Below are positions 53,501-61,245 of a DNA stretch of 64,000 bases, piece by piece (within the stretch, counting starts at the first letter, position 1; each line of letters starts with the position of its first letter). The stretch is from CAWCFV01 sp963794995. GTDB taxonomy: Bacteria > Actinomycetota > Actinomycetes > JACCUZ01. The notes below the pieces were generated by a model. The model ran no database searches. It saw only the letters and a program-made list of their open reading frames with translations, and was not told the origin of the DNA. The DNA is taken from assembly GCA_963794995.1 (NCBI GenBank), contig CAWCFV010000002.1, forward strand, positions 1,116,001 through 1,180,000, given 5' to 3'. The translations under genes and the position numbers were made by a program.

Positions 53501-54900
53501 GCAGCGGCCGGTCGACCGTCCTGCGCACGCTCGCGGCCGAGCTCGCCCGCCGGTGCGAGGTCACGGACCTGCACCTCTACGCGCTCGACGGGGGAGGCGG
53601 CGCCCTCGCACCGCTGACCTCCCTGCCGCACTGCGGTGCCGTCGTCGGTCGGGACGAGACGGCCCGCGGCGACCGCCTGCTGACCCGGCTCACCGCCGAG
53701 CTCGACCGGCGCCAGCGGCTGCTCGCCGCCGGCGGCTTCGGCTCGCACGAGGAGCAGCGCCGCGGGACACCGCCCGCCGACCGGCTGCCGTGGATCGTCC
53801 TGCTCGCCGACGGCTGGGAGGGGCTGGTCACCGCGTACGAGGCGGTCGACCACGGCCGACCTGTCGAGGCCCTGCTCCGACTGGTCCGCGAGGGCGCGGG
53901 GGCCGGCATCCGGGTCGTGCTCACCGGTGACCGGACACTGCTCGGGGGCCGCGCCGGGTCGGCGTTCCGCGACCGGCTGGTGCTGCGGTTCGCCGACCCG
54001 GCCGACTACGGGCTGGCCGGCATCGCGCCCCGCCGGGTTCCCACGACCATGCCTCCGGGCCGCGCGCTGGTCGGGGGCGACGTGCACGAGGCACAGCTGG
54101 CCGTCCTGGACGCGGAGACCTCCGGGGCCGGCCAGGTGCGCGCCCTGCAGGCAGCAGGTGCGGCCGCCCGCGCCCGGCCGCAGGCGGTGCACGCCCACCC
54201 CGGGCTGCGGCCGCTGCGGGTCGAGCCGTTGCCGGCACGGGTCGAGGCCGGCGACCTCGAGCCGGCGGCGAAGGCCGCCGCCACCGGTCCCGGCTGGGCG
54301 CTGGTCGGGGTCGGTGGCGACGACCTCGCACCGGTGGGGGTCGACCTCGACCTCGACGGGCCGGCGTTCGTGGTGGCGGGACCCGCGGGCAGCGGTCGCT
54401 CCACCGCCCTCGCGACGGCCGGCCGCTGGCTGCTCGGCCAGGGCCGGCGGCTGGTGGTGGTCGCGCACCGTCGCTCCCCGCTGCGGACCGCCCTCGGCGG
54501 CGAGCCCGGCGTCCTCGCCGTGCTGGGTCCGGGCGACGCCCTCGAGCTCGACCGGCTGATCCTCGAGCACCCCGGGCTGTGCGCGCTCGCCGACGACGCC
54601 GAGACCCTGCACGACACACCGGTCGAGCGACCGCTGCTCGGGCTGCTCAAGGCCGACGCCGCAGCCGGCTCGGCGCTGCTGCTCGCCGGGTCCACGGCCG
54701 AGATGGCCGGCAGCTTCCGCGGCCTGACGGTGGAGGCCCGCCGGGGCCGCACCGGGCTGCTGCTCGGCGCGCTCGGCCCGGCCGACGGCGACCTCCTCGG
54801 CGTCCGGGCACCGCGCGGCGACGGCTCGGCCACCGGCCGCGGGCTGCTCGTCCTACGGGGCCGGGCCACCCCGGTGCAGGTCGCCCACAGCGTTCTCTAG
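50569..54900 (+). CDS. FHA-domain FtsK/SpoIIIE-type ATPase, EssC/EccC-like
   Basis: 1443-residue membrane ATPase like type VII secretion motors. Ubiquitin-like head (1-80), FHA domain (about 85-185, with VSRLHAVLRV and DLGSTNGT), two membrane helices (about 228-268) and three FtsK-type ATPase domains. Domain 1 has a normal Walker A (GTTGSGKS, about 653-660) and LVLVVDEFATLAEEL; domains 2 and 3 have Arg for the Walker Lys (SARSGRST near 975, PAGSGRST near 1271). No WXG100 protein, EccB/D/E or mycosin gene is in the window. Divergent from tadA; a DUF or signalling role is also possible. Confidence 0.88.
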   Translation: MRLVLTVVDPLGSAAPVAVEVDAAPGSPVSAVRRELLGAVGRRDGRLFTAAGELPDDASLGEPPLLDGAVVTVDRTERREPRGLLELHVLAGPDCGAVHRLTPGEHGVGRAVEATVRVDDPDVSRLHAVLRVPSDGSGGTTVHDLGSTNGTTVDGEQVTREGRTLLPGEVLRVGDTRLALVVPELVPVSCRPDGAGHLEVNRPPRHLPVRTPLHTARPTEPAAREHRRFPLVALLLPLVGGLALVAMTRSPTYLLFVLLSPLMVLGTFLSDRTGGKRSARAMREAYATECARVDESVARAVADEAAARHDAHPGAAALLLTATGPRPRLWERRRTDPDTLELRLGLGTVTSRVEVRGPVGDHDGDHGGVERPPLDDVPVTVSLAEAGVLGLAGPRQRVLPLARSLVGQLAGWHSPRHLGLVVLAAEEPGDWEWVRWLPHLRGRADGPGAPLRVATCPSQLRTRVDELVALLDARQEAVSTGFERAWTGAATVVVLDGAGTLRRQPGLARVLDEGPAVGLLVLCLERDLVSLPVECSVTAEVTGAVGTRLRVVTSGGPTYDDVVADGVGDRWAHRFARALAPLRDATPDDQQAAAPDTARLLDLLPFDATDPAALETAWRVTPRDTRVVLGVGTDGEPFVVDLAADGPHALVAGTTGSGKSELLQTLVAGLAVANRPDEMAFVLVDYKGGAAFKDCARLPHTVGTVTDLDGHLTERALQSLGAELRRRETLLRTAGCKDLDDYLRQAPAGSPPIPRLVLVVDEFATLAEELPDFVGGLVGIAQRGRSLGVHLVLATQRPGGVVSADIRANTSLRIALRVTDPSESSDVVDVRDAADISRSYPGRAVLRVGAGAVRQLQSARVGGHPGGDVPVAVRPLPWERAGDPGGPVAGPAPEGPTDLARLVDAARTAAAGLGAEPVASPWLAPLAAVVTVDDLAGLPVGEGQVPIGVVDLPAEQRRAAVTFDLDGGDHLLVAGSARSGRSTVLRTLAAELARRCEVTDLHLYALDGGGGALAPLTSLPHCGAVVGRDETARGDRLLTRLTAELDRRQRLLAAGGFGSHEEQRRGTPPADRLPWIVLLADGWEGLVTAYEAVDHGRPVEALLRLVREGAGAGIRVVLTGDRTLLGGRAGSAFRDRLVLRFADPADYGLAGIAPRRVPTTMPPGRALVGGDVHEAQLAVLDAETSGAGQVRALQAAGAAARARPQAVHAHPGLRPLRVEPLPARVEAGDLEPAAKAAATGPGWALVGVGGDDLAPVGVDLDLDGPAFVVAGPAGSGRSTALATAGRWLLGQGRRLVVVAHRRSPLRTALGGEPGVLAVLGPGDALELDRLILEHPGLCALADDAETLHDTPVERPLLGLLKADAAAGSALLLAGSTAEMAGSFRGLTVEARRGRTGLLLGALGPADGDLLGVRAPRGDGSATGRGLLVLRGRATPVQVAHSVL

Positions 54901-54910
54901 CGTGGTGGGC

Positions 54911-55735
54911 GTGCCGCCGCCCGACCGGGTCATGAGTCGCAACGCCACCTTCCAGCAGTGGCAGGTGCTGCTCACCAACCGTGCCAAGCGGACCCGGGCC
55001 GGCGAGCTGCTGGTCCAGGGCGTCCGGCCGATCTCCGTGGCGGTCGACCAGGGCTGGACGGTGCGCGCGCTGCTGCACGACGGACGGGCCCGCCGGTCGT
55101 CCTGGGCAGCCGAGCTGATGGGCCGCGTCGACGCACCCACCGTGCAGGTGGCGCCGGACCTGCTCGCCGAGCTGGGCGAGAAGGACGATGCCGAGCCGCC
55201 CGAGCTGCTGGCCGTCGTCGCGCAGCCCCCGGACGACCTCGACCGCCTCGACCTCGGGCCGGCGTCCCTGACCACCGTCCTCGACCGGCTCGCGAGCCCC
55301 GGAAACCTCGGCACCCTGCTGCGCTCGGCCGACGCGTTCGGGGGCACCGGCGTCGCGGTGACCGGTCACGCCGCCGACCCCTACGACCCGCGGTGCGTCC
55401 GGGCCAGCACGGGCTCGGTGTTCGCGGTCCCGGTCGTGCGGGTCCCGTCCGCCCGGGACCTGCTGGACCGGGTCGACGCGAGCTCACCGCTCCCCCTCGT
55501 CGTCGGCACCGACGAGTCCGGCACCGTCGACGTCCGCGACGTCGACCTCGGCGGGCCGACGCTGGTGGTGGTGGGCAACGAGGCGTCCGGACTCTCCGCC
55601 GCGTGGCGGGAGCGCTGCGACGTCGTGGCGAGCATCCCGATGCGCGGCACCGCCAGCTCGCTCAACGCGGCCACCGCCGGGTCACTGGTCCTCTACGAGG
55701 CGATGCGGCAGCGCTCTGGTGGGATCGGCGCATGA
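54911..55735 (+). CDS. TrmH/SpoU family RNA methyltransferase
   Basis: 274-residue 2'-O-ribose methyltransferase with SPOUT knot. N-terminal substrate-binding domain (LTNRAKRTRAGELLVQGVRP), then motif 1 LASPGNLGTLLRSADAFGG, motif 2 VVGNEASGLS and motif 3 IPMRGTASSLNAATAGSLVLYEA in two blocks. Target rRNA or tRNA site unknown. Start uncertain among GTG 54902, 54905, 54911 and ATG 54932; 54911 is favoured because TAGCGT (54898-54903) could drive a leaderless transcript from there. The stop overlaps the next ATG. Confidence 0.9.
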   Translation: MPPPDRVMSRNATFQQWQVLLTNRAKRTRAGELLVQGVRPISVAVDQGWTVRALLHDGRARRSSWAAELMGRVDAPTVQVAPDLLAELGEKDDAEPPELLAVVAQPPDDLDRLDLGPASLTTVLDRLASPGNLGTLLRSADAFGGTGVAVTGHAADPYDPRCVRASTGSVFAVPVVRVPSARDLLDRVDASSPLPLVVGTDESGTVDVRDVDLGGPTLVVVGNEASGLSAAWRERCDVVASIPMRGTASSLNAATAGSLVLYEAMRQRSGGIGA

Positions 55736-56235
55736 GCACCGCGCGGGTCCGGCCCGCCACCCCCGACGACGTCCCCGAGCTGGTCGCCCTCATCCGCGAG
55801 CTGGCGGAGTACGAGCGGGCGCTGCACGAGGTCGAGGCGAGCGAGGAGCACCTGCACGCGACGCTGTTCGCCGACCGCCCGGCGGTGTTCGCCCACGTCG
55901 TCCAGGTCGGCGACGAGATCGCGGGCATGGCGGTCTGGTACCTCAGCTACTCGACCTGGCTCGGCGACCACAACCTCTACCTGGAGGACCTCTACGTCCG
56001 GCCGCAGCACCGCGGGTCGGGCACGGGACGCCTGCTGCTGTCGACCCTCGCCGCGCTGTGCGTGGAGCGCGGCTACCGGCGCCTGGAGTGGTGGGTCCTG
56101 GACTGGAACCCGGCCCGCGGGTTCTACGACGCGCTCGGTGCCACGGCGCTCACGGAGTGGATCCCCTACCGGGTGTCGGGCGAGGCCCTGACCCGGCTCG
56201 CGGCACCGCGGCAGGAAGGCAGCGAGGCGTCATGA
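55732..56235 (+). CDS. GNAT family N-acetyltransferase
   Basis: 167-residue acetyltransferase. RPATPDDVPELVALIRELA at the N-terminus, core LYLEDLYVRPQHRGSGTGRLLL with the acetyl-CoA binding loop RGSGTG, and WWVLDWNPARGFYDALGA. The pattern resembles diamine/spermidine acetyltransferases of the SAT type, but the substrate is not certain. ATG overlaps the TrmH stop by 4 bases. Confidence 0.92.
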   Translation: MSTARVRPATPDDVPELVALIRELAEYERALHEVEASEEHLHATLFADRPAVFAHVVQVGDEIAGMAVWYLSYSTWLGDHNLYLEDLYVRPQHRGSGTGRLLLSTLAALCVERGYRRLEWWVLDWNPARGFYDALGATALTEWIPYRVSGEALTRLAAPRQEGSEAS

Positions 56236-56323
56236 GCCCCCGACAGGCGGGCGTGCTTTCATGGACCTGTGCGGGGCCCGGCCGGCCCCGCGACCCGGCA
56301 CCGCGGCGCAACGGAGGACCAGC

Positions 56324-56758
56324 GTGAGCGAAGGACTCGTCGCCGGGCAGAAGCCCGGCCTCGGTGTGGACGGGGAGGTGGCCGACGCCGTCGAGATCCG
56401 GCTGCCCGCCGACTCGGCGTACCTGTCCGTCCTGCGTACCGCCACCGCCGGTCTGGCAGCGCGGCTCGACTTCACGCTGGACGAGATCGAGGACCTCCGG
56501 ATCGCGGTCGACGAGGCCTGCGCGATGCTGCTGCCGCACGCCATCGAGATGGCCCAGCTGATCTGCCGGTTCGAGCTGGCCGCCGACACCCTCGAGGTGA
56601 CGGTCACCATCCCGACCACCCGGGGTCAATTGCCCGAGCGGGACACCTTCTCCTGGACGGTGCTGTCCGCCCTGGCCGGCGAGGTCGACACGGGGCTCGA
56701 CGACGAGCGCCAGGTCTGGATCCGGCTGCGCAAGCGTCGCGGCTCGGCCGGAGCATGA
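56324..56758 (+). CDS. anti-sigma factor (RsbW/UsfX-like)
   Basis: 144-residue GHKL-fold protein. FTLDEIEDLRIAVDEACAML holds the N-box region, but the usual Asn four residues after Glu64 is Met68, and a clear G-box is lacking, so it may bind the sigma factor without kinase activity. It is coupled by ATGA overlap to the sigma factor gene and surely controls it. GTG 56324 has GGAGGA about 7 bases upstream. Confidence 0.88.
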   Translation: MSEGLVAGQKPGLGVDGEVADAVEIRLPADSAYLSVLRTATAGLAARLDFTLDEIEDLRIAVDEACAMLLPHAIEMAQLICRFELAADTLEVTVTIPTTRGQLPERDTFSWTVLSALAGEVDTGLDDERQVWIRLRKRRGSAGA

Positions 56759-57729
56759 GCCGGTCGACGGAGACGAGCGCGCTGCCGGTCCGGGACGGCG
56801 ACGTGCCGGAGGCCCGCCACGGCGAGGAGGACACCGCGACCGCCGGTGAGCTCGAGGCCACCGAGCCGGCCGGCACGCCCGGGACCGAACCCGGGACCCT
56901 GCCCGAGCCCCTGCCCGAGACGTCGGCGGACGCGACCGACGCCCCGCCGCCGCGCAGCTCGCGGCTCTCGGTCGACCGCGAGCGGACCCGTGAGCTCTTC
57001 CACCAGCTCCAGGGCGCTCCCGAGGGCGACCCGCGCCGGACCGCGGCCCGCGACGCGCTGGTCGAGCAGCACCTGCCGCTCGTGGAGCACCTGGCGCGGC
57101 GGTTCCGCAACCGGGGAGAGCCCTACGACGACCTCGTGCAGGTGGCGACCATCGGGCTGATCAAGTCGGTCGACAGGTTCGACCTGGAGCGCGGCGTCGA
57201 GTTCTCGACCTACGCGACCCCCACGATCGTCGGCGAGATCAAGAGGCACTTCCGCGACAAGGGCTGGGCCGTCCGGGTGCCGCGTCGCCTGCAGGAGCTG
57301 CGACTCTCGCTCGCGGCCGCCACCAGCGAGCTGTCCCAGCGCAACGGCCGCGCGCCGACCGTGCACGAGCTGGCCACCCACCTCAAGATCAGTGACGAGG
57401 AGGTGCTGGAGGGCATGGAGTCCGCGAACGCCTACAGCACCCTGTCGCTGGACGCCGGCGACTCGGGCAGCGGGGACGAGCCGATGCCCGTGTCGGAGAC
57501 CCTGGGCGTCGAGGACGAGGGCCTCGAGGGCGTGGAGTACCGCGAGTCGCTCAAGCCGATGCTCGAGCAGCTGCCGCCCCGCGAGAAGAAGATCCTCATG
57601 CTGCGGTTCTTCAAGAACATGACGCAGTCCGAGATCGCGGCCGAGATCGGCATCTCGCAGATGCACGTGTCCCGTCTGCTCGCCCGCACCCTCGCCTCGC
57701 TGCGCGAGGGCCTGCTCGTCGACGAGTAG
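56755..57729 (+). CDS. RNA polymerase sigma factor, SigB/SigF family
   Basis: 324-residue sigma-70 group 3 factor. An N-terminal extension of about 75 residues rich in Pro, Glu and Thr precedes region 2 (HLARRFRNRGEPYDDLVQVA and FDLERGVEFSTYATPTIVGE), region 3 (RVPRRLQELRLSLAAA) and region 4 (EKKILMLRFFKNMTQSEIAA with ISQMHVSRLLAR as the helix-turn-helix). It likely directs stress or developmental genes. Controlled by the anti-sigma factor encoded immediately upstream. Confidence 0.95.
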   Translation: MSRSTETSALPVRDGDVPEARHGEEDTATAGELEATEPAGTPGTEPGTLPEPLPETSADATDAPPPRSSRLSVDRERTRELFHQLQGAPEGDPRRTAARDALVEQHLPLVEHLARRFRNRGEPYDDLVQVATIGLIKSVDRFDLERGVEFSTYATPTIVGEIKRHFRDKGWAVRVPRRLQELRLSLAAATSELSQRNGRAPTVHELATHLKISDEEVLEGMESANAYSTLSLDAGDSGSGDEPMPVSETLGVEDEGLEGVEYRESLKPMLEQLPPREKKILMLRFFKNMTQSEIAAEIGISQMHVSRLLARTLASLREGLLVDE

Positions 57730-57734
57730 CCGGG

Positions 57735-58115
57735 TCAGTCGTCCTCGAGGTCGGCGCCGGTCGAGGGCACGAACAGCAGCACGATCACGGCCAGCGCGAG
57801 CAGCAGCAGCGGCAGGCCGACGTACCAGAGACCGCCCCGGAGCTGGCTGAGGGCCACCGGCAGCACGAGCAGGTTGGTGACCAGCGCGGGCGACCGGGCC
57901 CAGCGGCGGTGGCCGGCCAGGCCGCGCGCGACCAGCGCGAGGCCGAGCGCCGCGGCCAGCGCCAGGCCGGCGCTCACCAGGGCCCGCGCCAGGTCCTCCG
58001 TGGTCGCGACGAGCAGCTCGACCACGTAGAAGACGGCGACCGCCAGCAGGCCGAGCCCCTCGAGCGCGACCAGCCCGGCGGCAGCCGCCAGGGTCGTCAG
58101 GGGCGGGCGCGGCAC
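57735..58115 (-). CDS. small membrane protein of unknown function
   Basis: 126-residue protein with four predicted helices (about 8-32, 42-62, 75-93, 96-114) and an acidic C-terminus ending ADLEDD. No family recognised. It lies convergent with the sigma factor gene (5 bases apart) and divergent from the lipid kinase gene. Confidence 0.8.
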   Translation of the reverse strand: MPRPPLTTLAAAAGLVALEGLGLLAVAVFYVVELLVATTEDLARALVSAGLALAAALGLALVARGLAGHRRWARSPALVTNLLVLPVALSQLRGGLWYVGLPLLLLALAVIVLLFVPSTGADLEDD

Positions 58116-58141
58116 GGTCGGGGACCTTACCTACCTGCCGG

Positions 58142-58147
58142 TACGCT
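58142..58147 (+). promoter_or_regulatory. putative -10 for leaderless lipid kinase transcript
   Basis: TACGCT fits TANNNT and ends 6 bases before the ATG at 58154; no ribosome site is present. Confidence 0.4.
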
Positions 58148-58153
58148 CAGGAC

Positions 58154-59098
58154 ATGAGGGCGCTGCTGGTGGTCAACCCCGCCGCGACGACCACCTCGGC
58201 CCGCACCCGTGAGGTCCTCGCCAGCGCGCTGGAGGCCGAGCTCAAGCTCGAGGTGGCCCACACCCGCGCCCGGGGCCACGCGAGCACGCTGGCCGCCGAG
58301 GCGCGTGACGACGGCATCGACCTCGTCGTCGTGCTGGGCGGCGACGGCACGGTGAACGAGGTGGTCAACGGCCTGCTCGCCGGCGGGCCGTACCCGCACA
58401 CGCCGGCCCTGGCCGTGGTGCCGGGCGGCGGGACCAACGTGTTCCACCGCGCCCTCGGGCTCCCCCGCGACCCCGTCGAGGCGACCGGCGCGCTCCTGGA
58501 CGCGCTGCGCGACCACCGGCGGCGCTCGGTCGGCCTCGGGCTGGCGGGCGAGCGCTGGTTCACCTTCAACGCCGGGATGGGCTGGGACGCCGAGGTGGTG
58601 GCCCGGGTCGACCGGCACCGGCGGGCCCGCTCGACCGACCGGCACACCCGGCCGGGCGACTACGTGCGCGCGGCGCTGGCGCAGTTCTTCCTGCACACCG
58701 ACCGACGCAACCCGGCGCTGACGCTGGAGGTGCCCGGCCGCGAGCCGGTCACCGGGCTGCACATGGCGATCGTCGCCAACACCGCGCCGTGGACGTTCCT
58801 GGGCGACCAGCCGCTGCTGACCTCCCCGGAGGCCTCCTTCGACACCGGGCTGGACCTCTACGCCCTGACCCGGCTGCGCACGCTCGGCACGGTCGGCGAG
58901 GTACGCCGCCTGCTGCGCGGGCGCGCCGCCCCGGCCCGGGCCGGCGCCCGCACCCTGGTGCACCGCGAGCACGACCTGCCGTCCCTGACGCTGCGGGCCA
59001 GCCGCCCGGTCGAGGCCCAGGTCGACGGCGAGGCGCTGGGCCCGGTGCGTGAGCTGGTGCTGCGCGCCGTCCCCGACGCCCTCGACGTCGTCGTCTGA
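58154..59098 (+). CDS. diacylglycerol kinase family lipid kinase
   Basis: 314-residue DAGK catalytic-domain protein. LLVVNPAA at the N-terminus, nucleotide loop LGGDGTVNEVVNG (Gly62-Asp64-Gly65), GGGTNVFHRALGLPRDP and FNAGMGWDAEVV are the family signatures. Phosphorylates a lipid such as diacylglycerol or sphingosine-like alcohol; likely peripheral membrane. Single gene upstream of whiB1. Confidence 0.93.
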   Translation: MRALLVVNPAATTTSARTREVLASALEAELKLEVAHTRARGHASTLAAEARDDGIDLVVVLGGDGTVNEVVNGLLAGGPYPHTPALAVVPGGGTNVFHRALGLPRDPVEATGALLDALRDHRRRSVGLGLAGERWFTFNAGMGWDAEVVARVDRHRRARSTDRHTRPGDYVRAALAQFFLHTDRRNPALTLEVPGREPVTGLHMAIVANTAPWTFLGDQPLLTSPEASFDTGLDLYALTRLRTLGTVGEVRRLLRGRAAPARAGARTLVHREHDLPSLTLRASRPVEAQVDGEALGPVRELVLRAVPDALDVVV

Positions 59099-59144
59099 CC
59101 TGCTGCGCAGCGACATCGTCCCTGGTCAGCGGGATGGGACCCGC

Positions 59145-59160
59145 GTCACACGGCTGTGAC
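59145..59160. promoter_or_regulatory. 6-bp inverted repeat upstream of whiB1
   Basis: GTCACA (59145-59150) and TGTGAC (59155-59160) are exact complements with a 4-base spacer. The half-sites face the opposite way to a CRP site, so another regulator may be involved. Confidence 0.35.
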
Positions 59161-59334
59161 CAAGCCGACACGCGGCGGACCAGAATGGTCGGCGCGGAAC
59201 CTTGCGACGGCCCGCGCCGTAGGACAGGCTGGAGATCACGTGTTTGACCGTCGGGCCTTTCGGGGTACTGGCGCGCGAACAATCCCACGGGTGGAGACAG
59301 GACCGGAAAGGTCCTTGACCCGCACCGGGACGCT

Positions 59335-59350
59335 CGTGAACTGTTTCACA
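59335..59350. promoter_or_regulatory. CRP/GlxR-type box upstream of whiB1
   Basis: CGTGA-ACTGTT-TCACA differs from the CRP consensus TGTGA-N6-TCACA at one base. It ends 46 bases before the whiB1 ATG. Mycobacterial whiB1 is known to be regulated by the CRP homologue, which supports the call. Confidence 0.6.
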
Positions 59351-59396
59351 AGCATCGGTCCCCCTCCGACGCCGACCTGAATGAGGAGTGACGCCC

Positions 59397-59648
59397 ATGG
59401 ACTGGCGCCACCGCGCAGCCTGCCGGGACGAAGACCCTGAGCTCTTCTTCCCGATCGGCAACACCGGACCGGCCCTTCTGCAGATCGAGGAGGCCCGGGC
59501 GGTCTGCCGCCGCTGCGAGGTCGTGGACGAGTGCCTGCAGTGGGCCCTGGAGTCCGGGCAGGACGCCGGCGTCTGGGGTGCCATGAGCGAGGACGAGCGC
59601 CGCGCTCTCAAGCGCCGCACGGCCCGCAACCGGGCGCGCACCGCCTAG
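59397..59648 (+). CDS. whiB1: WhiB-family iron-sulfur regulator, WhiB1 type
   Basis: 83-residue regulator with four cluster-binding cysteines (Cys9, Cys37, Cys40, Cys46), the G-V-W-G turn (GVWGAMSEDERRALKRR) and a basic C-terminus for DNA contact. The [4Fe-4S] cluster reacts with NO in mycobacterial WhiB1, which also binds the principal sigma factor; the near identical N-terminus MDWRHRAACRDEDPELFFP supports orthology. ATG 59397 is preceded by GAGGAG at 8 bases. The adjacent pdtaS gene is also next to whiB1 in M. tuberculosis. Confidence 0.95.
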   Translation: MDWRHRAACRDEDPELFFPIGNTGPALLQIEEARAVCRRCEVVDECLQWALESGQDAGVWGAMSEDERRALKRRTARNRARTA

Positions 59649-59666
59649 CCGGCGCACACACGCCGC

Positions 59667-59699
59667 ACGGGGCCCGGCCGGGAATCGGCCGGGCCCCGT
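59667..59699. terminator. two-way terminator between whiB1 and pdtaS
   Basis: A perfect 14-bp stem pairs 59667-59680 with 59686-59699 over a GGAAT loop, in the gap between convergent genes. No T-run. Confidence 0.75.
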
Positions 59700-59713
59700 C
59701 GCGCGTCCGCGGG

Positions 59714-61207
59714 TCACGCCGGGAGCGGCAGCGCGATCCGGACCCGGGTGCCGGGTGCCCCCGCCTCGAGAGCCAGCGTCCCGCCGAGCTCCCCCTCGAC
59801 CAGCGTGCGGACGATCTGCAGCCCGAGACCGCCGCCGCCCTCGGCAGTGCCGACCTCGGCCGGCAGGCCCGCCCCGTCGTCGACGACCTCCACCTCGAGG
59901 GTGTCGCCGCCCGCGACCCCGGCCACCCGCCGCACGGCGACCACCACGGAGCCGCCCTCGTCGCCGAAGCCGTGCTCGACGGCGTTCTGCACCAGCTCGA
60001 CCAGCACCAGGGCCAGCGGCGTGGCCACCTCCGCGGGCAGCAGCCCGAAGGTGCCCTCGCGGCGCACCCGCACCTGGCCGGCCGCCGACATCTCGCCGGT
60101 GAGGGCCACGACCCGGTCGGCCACCTCGTCGAAGTCGACGACGTCCGAGCGCTCCTGGGACAGGGTCTCGTGCACCACCGCGATCGAGCCGATCCGACGC
60201 TCGGCCTCGCGCAGGGCCTCCCGCGCACCCGCCTCGCCCGGCGGCAGCCGCCTGGCCTGGAGCCGCAGCAGGGCGGCCACCGTCTGCAGGTTGTTCTTCA
60301 CCCGGTGGTGGATCTCGCGGATCGTGGCGTCCTTGCCGACCAGCTCACGCTCGCGCCGGCGCACCTCGGTCACGTCGCGGCAGAGGACCAGGGCGGCCGT
60401 CCGGACCCCGTCGGGGGTCAGCGGCACCACCCGCAGCCGCACCGTCGTCCCCGCGGCCTCGACCTCCGCCTCGCGGTGCGCCCAGCCGCTCACGACCATC
60501 GACAGCGCCTCGTCGACCGGTGCGGCCCGCCGCGACAGGCCGGCGGTGACGTCGCCCAGGTGGACGCCGACCAGGTCGCCGGCCAGCCCGAGCCGCCGGT
60601 AGGCCGAGACCGCGTTCGGGCTGGCGAATCTCACGACCCCCCGGTCGTCGAGCCGCAGCAGCCCGTCGCCGACCCGGGGGGCCAGCGACACCTGGTGGTC
60701 GACGCCCGGCACCGGGAACCGGCCCTGCGAGATCATGACGGCCAGGTCGTCGGCCGTCCGGACGTAGGTCAGCTCGAGCCGGGAGGGCGTGCGCGCCGCG
60801 GCCAGGTTGGTGTGCCGGCTCAGGACCGCGACCACCCGGGAGCCGCGCAGCACCGGCACGGTCTCCTCGCGGACCGGGACGTCGCCGGGCCAGTCCGGGT
60901 CCCGCTCGCGGCAGATCCGCTGCTCGTCGTACGCCCGGTCCACCTGGGGGCGCCGGCCCCGTGGCGCCTCCGTGCCGACCAGGTCGTGGTGGTGCGCGGT
61001 CGGCCCGGTCGACGGCCGCACGTGCGCCGCGGCGACGAAACCGGCGCGCCCGCCCTCGCGGGCGCCGCGCAACGGGAGCCACAGCACGAGGTCGGCGAAC
61101 GACAGGTCCGAGATCAGCTGCCAGTCGGCCAGCAGCAGGTGCAGCCACTCGAGGTCCCCGGCGTCGAGGTCGGTGCGGTCCCGCACGAGGTCCTGGAGCG
61201 ACGGCAC
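59714..61207 (-). CDS. pdtaS: sensor histidine kinase PdtaS-like (GAF-PAS-HisKA_2)
   Basis: 497-residue cytosolic kinase. N-terminal GAF-like domain (about 1-160), PAS domain (about 175-285, GDGLLRLDDRGVVRFASPNA) and a HisKA_2 domain with His301 in EIHHRVKNNLQTVAALL, followed by a HATPase with LVELVQNAVEHGF and DDGAGLP. In M. tuberculosis PdtaS phosphorylates the ANTAR regulator PdtaR; no pdtaR is in this window. GTG 61207 has TAGGCT (complement of 61214-61219) 6 bases upstream, so leaderless expression is likely. Confidence 0.93.
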   Translation of the reverse strand: MPSLQDLVRDRTDLDAGDLEWLHLLLADWQLISDLSFADLVLWLPLRGAREGGRAGFVAAAHVRPSTGPTAHHHDLVGTEAPRGRRPQVDRAYDEQRICRERDPDWPGDVPVREETVPVLRGSRVVAVLSRHTNLAAARTPSRLELTYVRTADDLAVMISQGRFPVPGVDHQVSLAPRVGDGLLRLDDRGVVRFASPNAVSAYRRLGLAGDLVGVHLGDVTAGLSRRAAPVDEALSMVVSGWAHREAEVEAAGTTVRLRVVPLTPDGVRTAALVLCRDVTEVRRRERELVGKDATIREIHHRVKNNLQTVAALLRLQARRLPPGEAGAREALREAERRIGSIAVVHETLSQERSDVVDFDEVADRVVALTGEMSAAGQVRVRREGTFGLLPAEVATPLALVLVELVQNAVEHGFGDEGGSVVVAVRRVAGVAGGDTLEVEVVDDGAGLPAEVGTAEGGGGLGLQIVRTLVEGELGGTLALEAGAPGTRVRIALPLPA

Positions 61208-61213
61208 GCGCCG

Positions 61214-61237
61214 AGCCTACGAGCCCGTCCGTAGAGT
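61214..61237. promoter_or_regulatory. back-to-back -10 elements for leaderless pdtaS and bioA
   Basis: TAGGCT on the minus strand (61219-61214) is 6 bases from the pdtaS GTG, and TAGAGT on the plus strand (61232-61237) is 8 bases from the bioA GTG. The whole divergent spacer is 38 bp, so the two polymerases would overlap. Confidence 0.45.
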
Positions 61238-61245
61238 CGTGGGCC

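Larger units (their letters stand above)
59099..59396. other. 298-bp control region of whiB1
   Basis: No gene. Contains an inverted repeat (59145-59160), a possible promoter with TTGACC (59244-59249) and TACTGG (59266-59271) 16 bases apart, and a CRP-type box (59335-59350). If the promoter is right, the whiB1 leader is over 100 bases. Confidence 0.5.
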
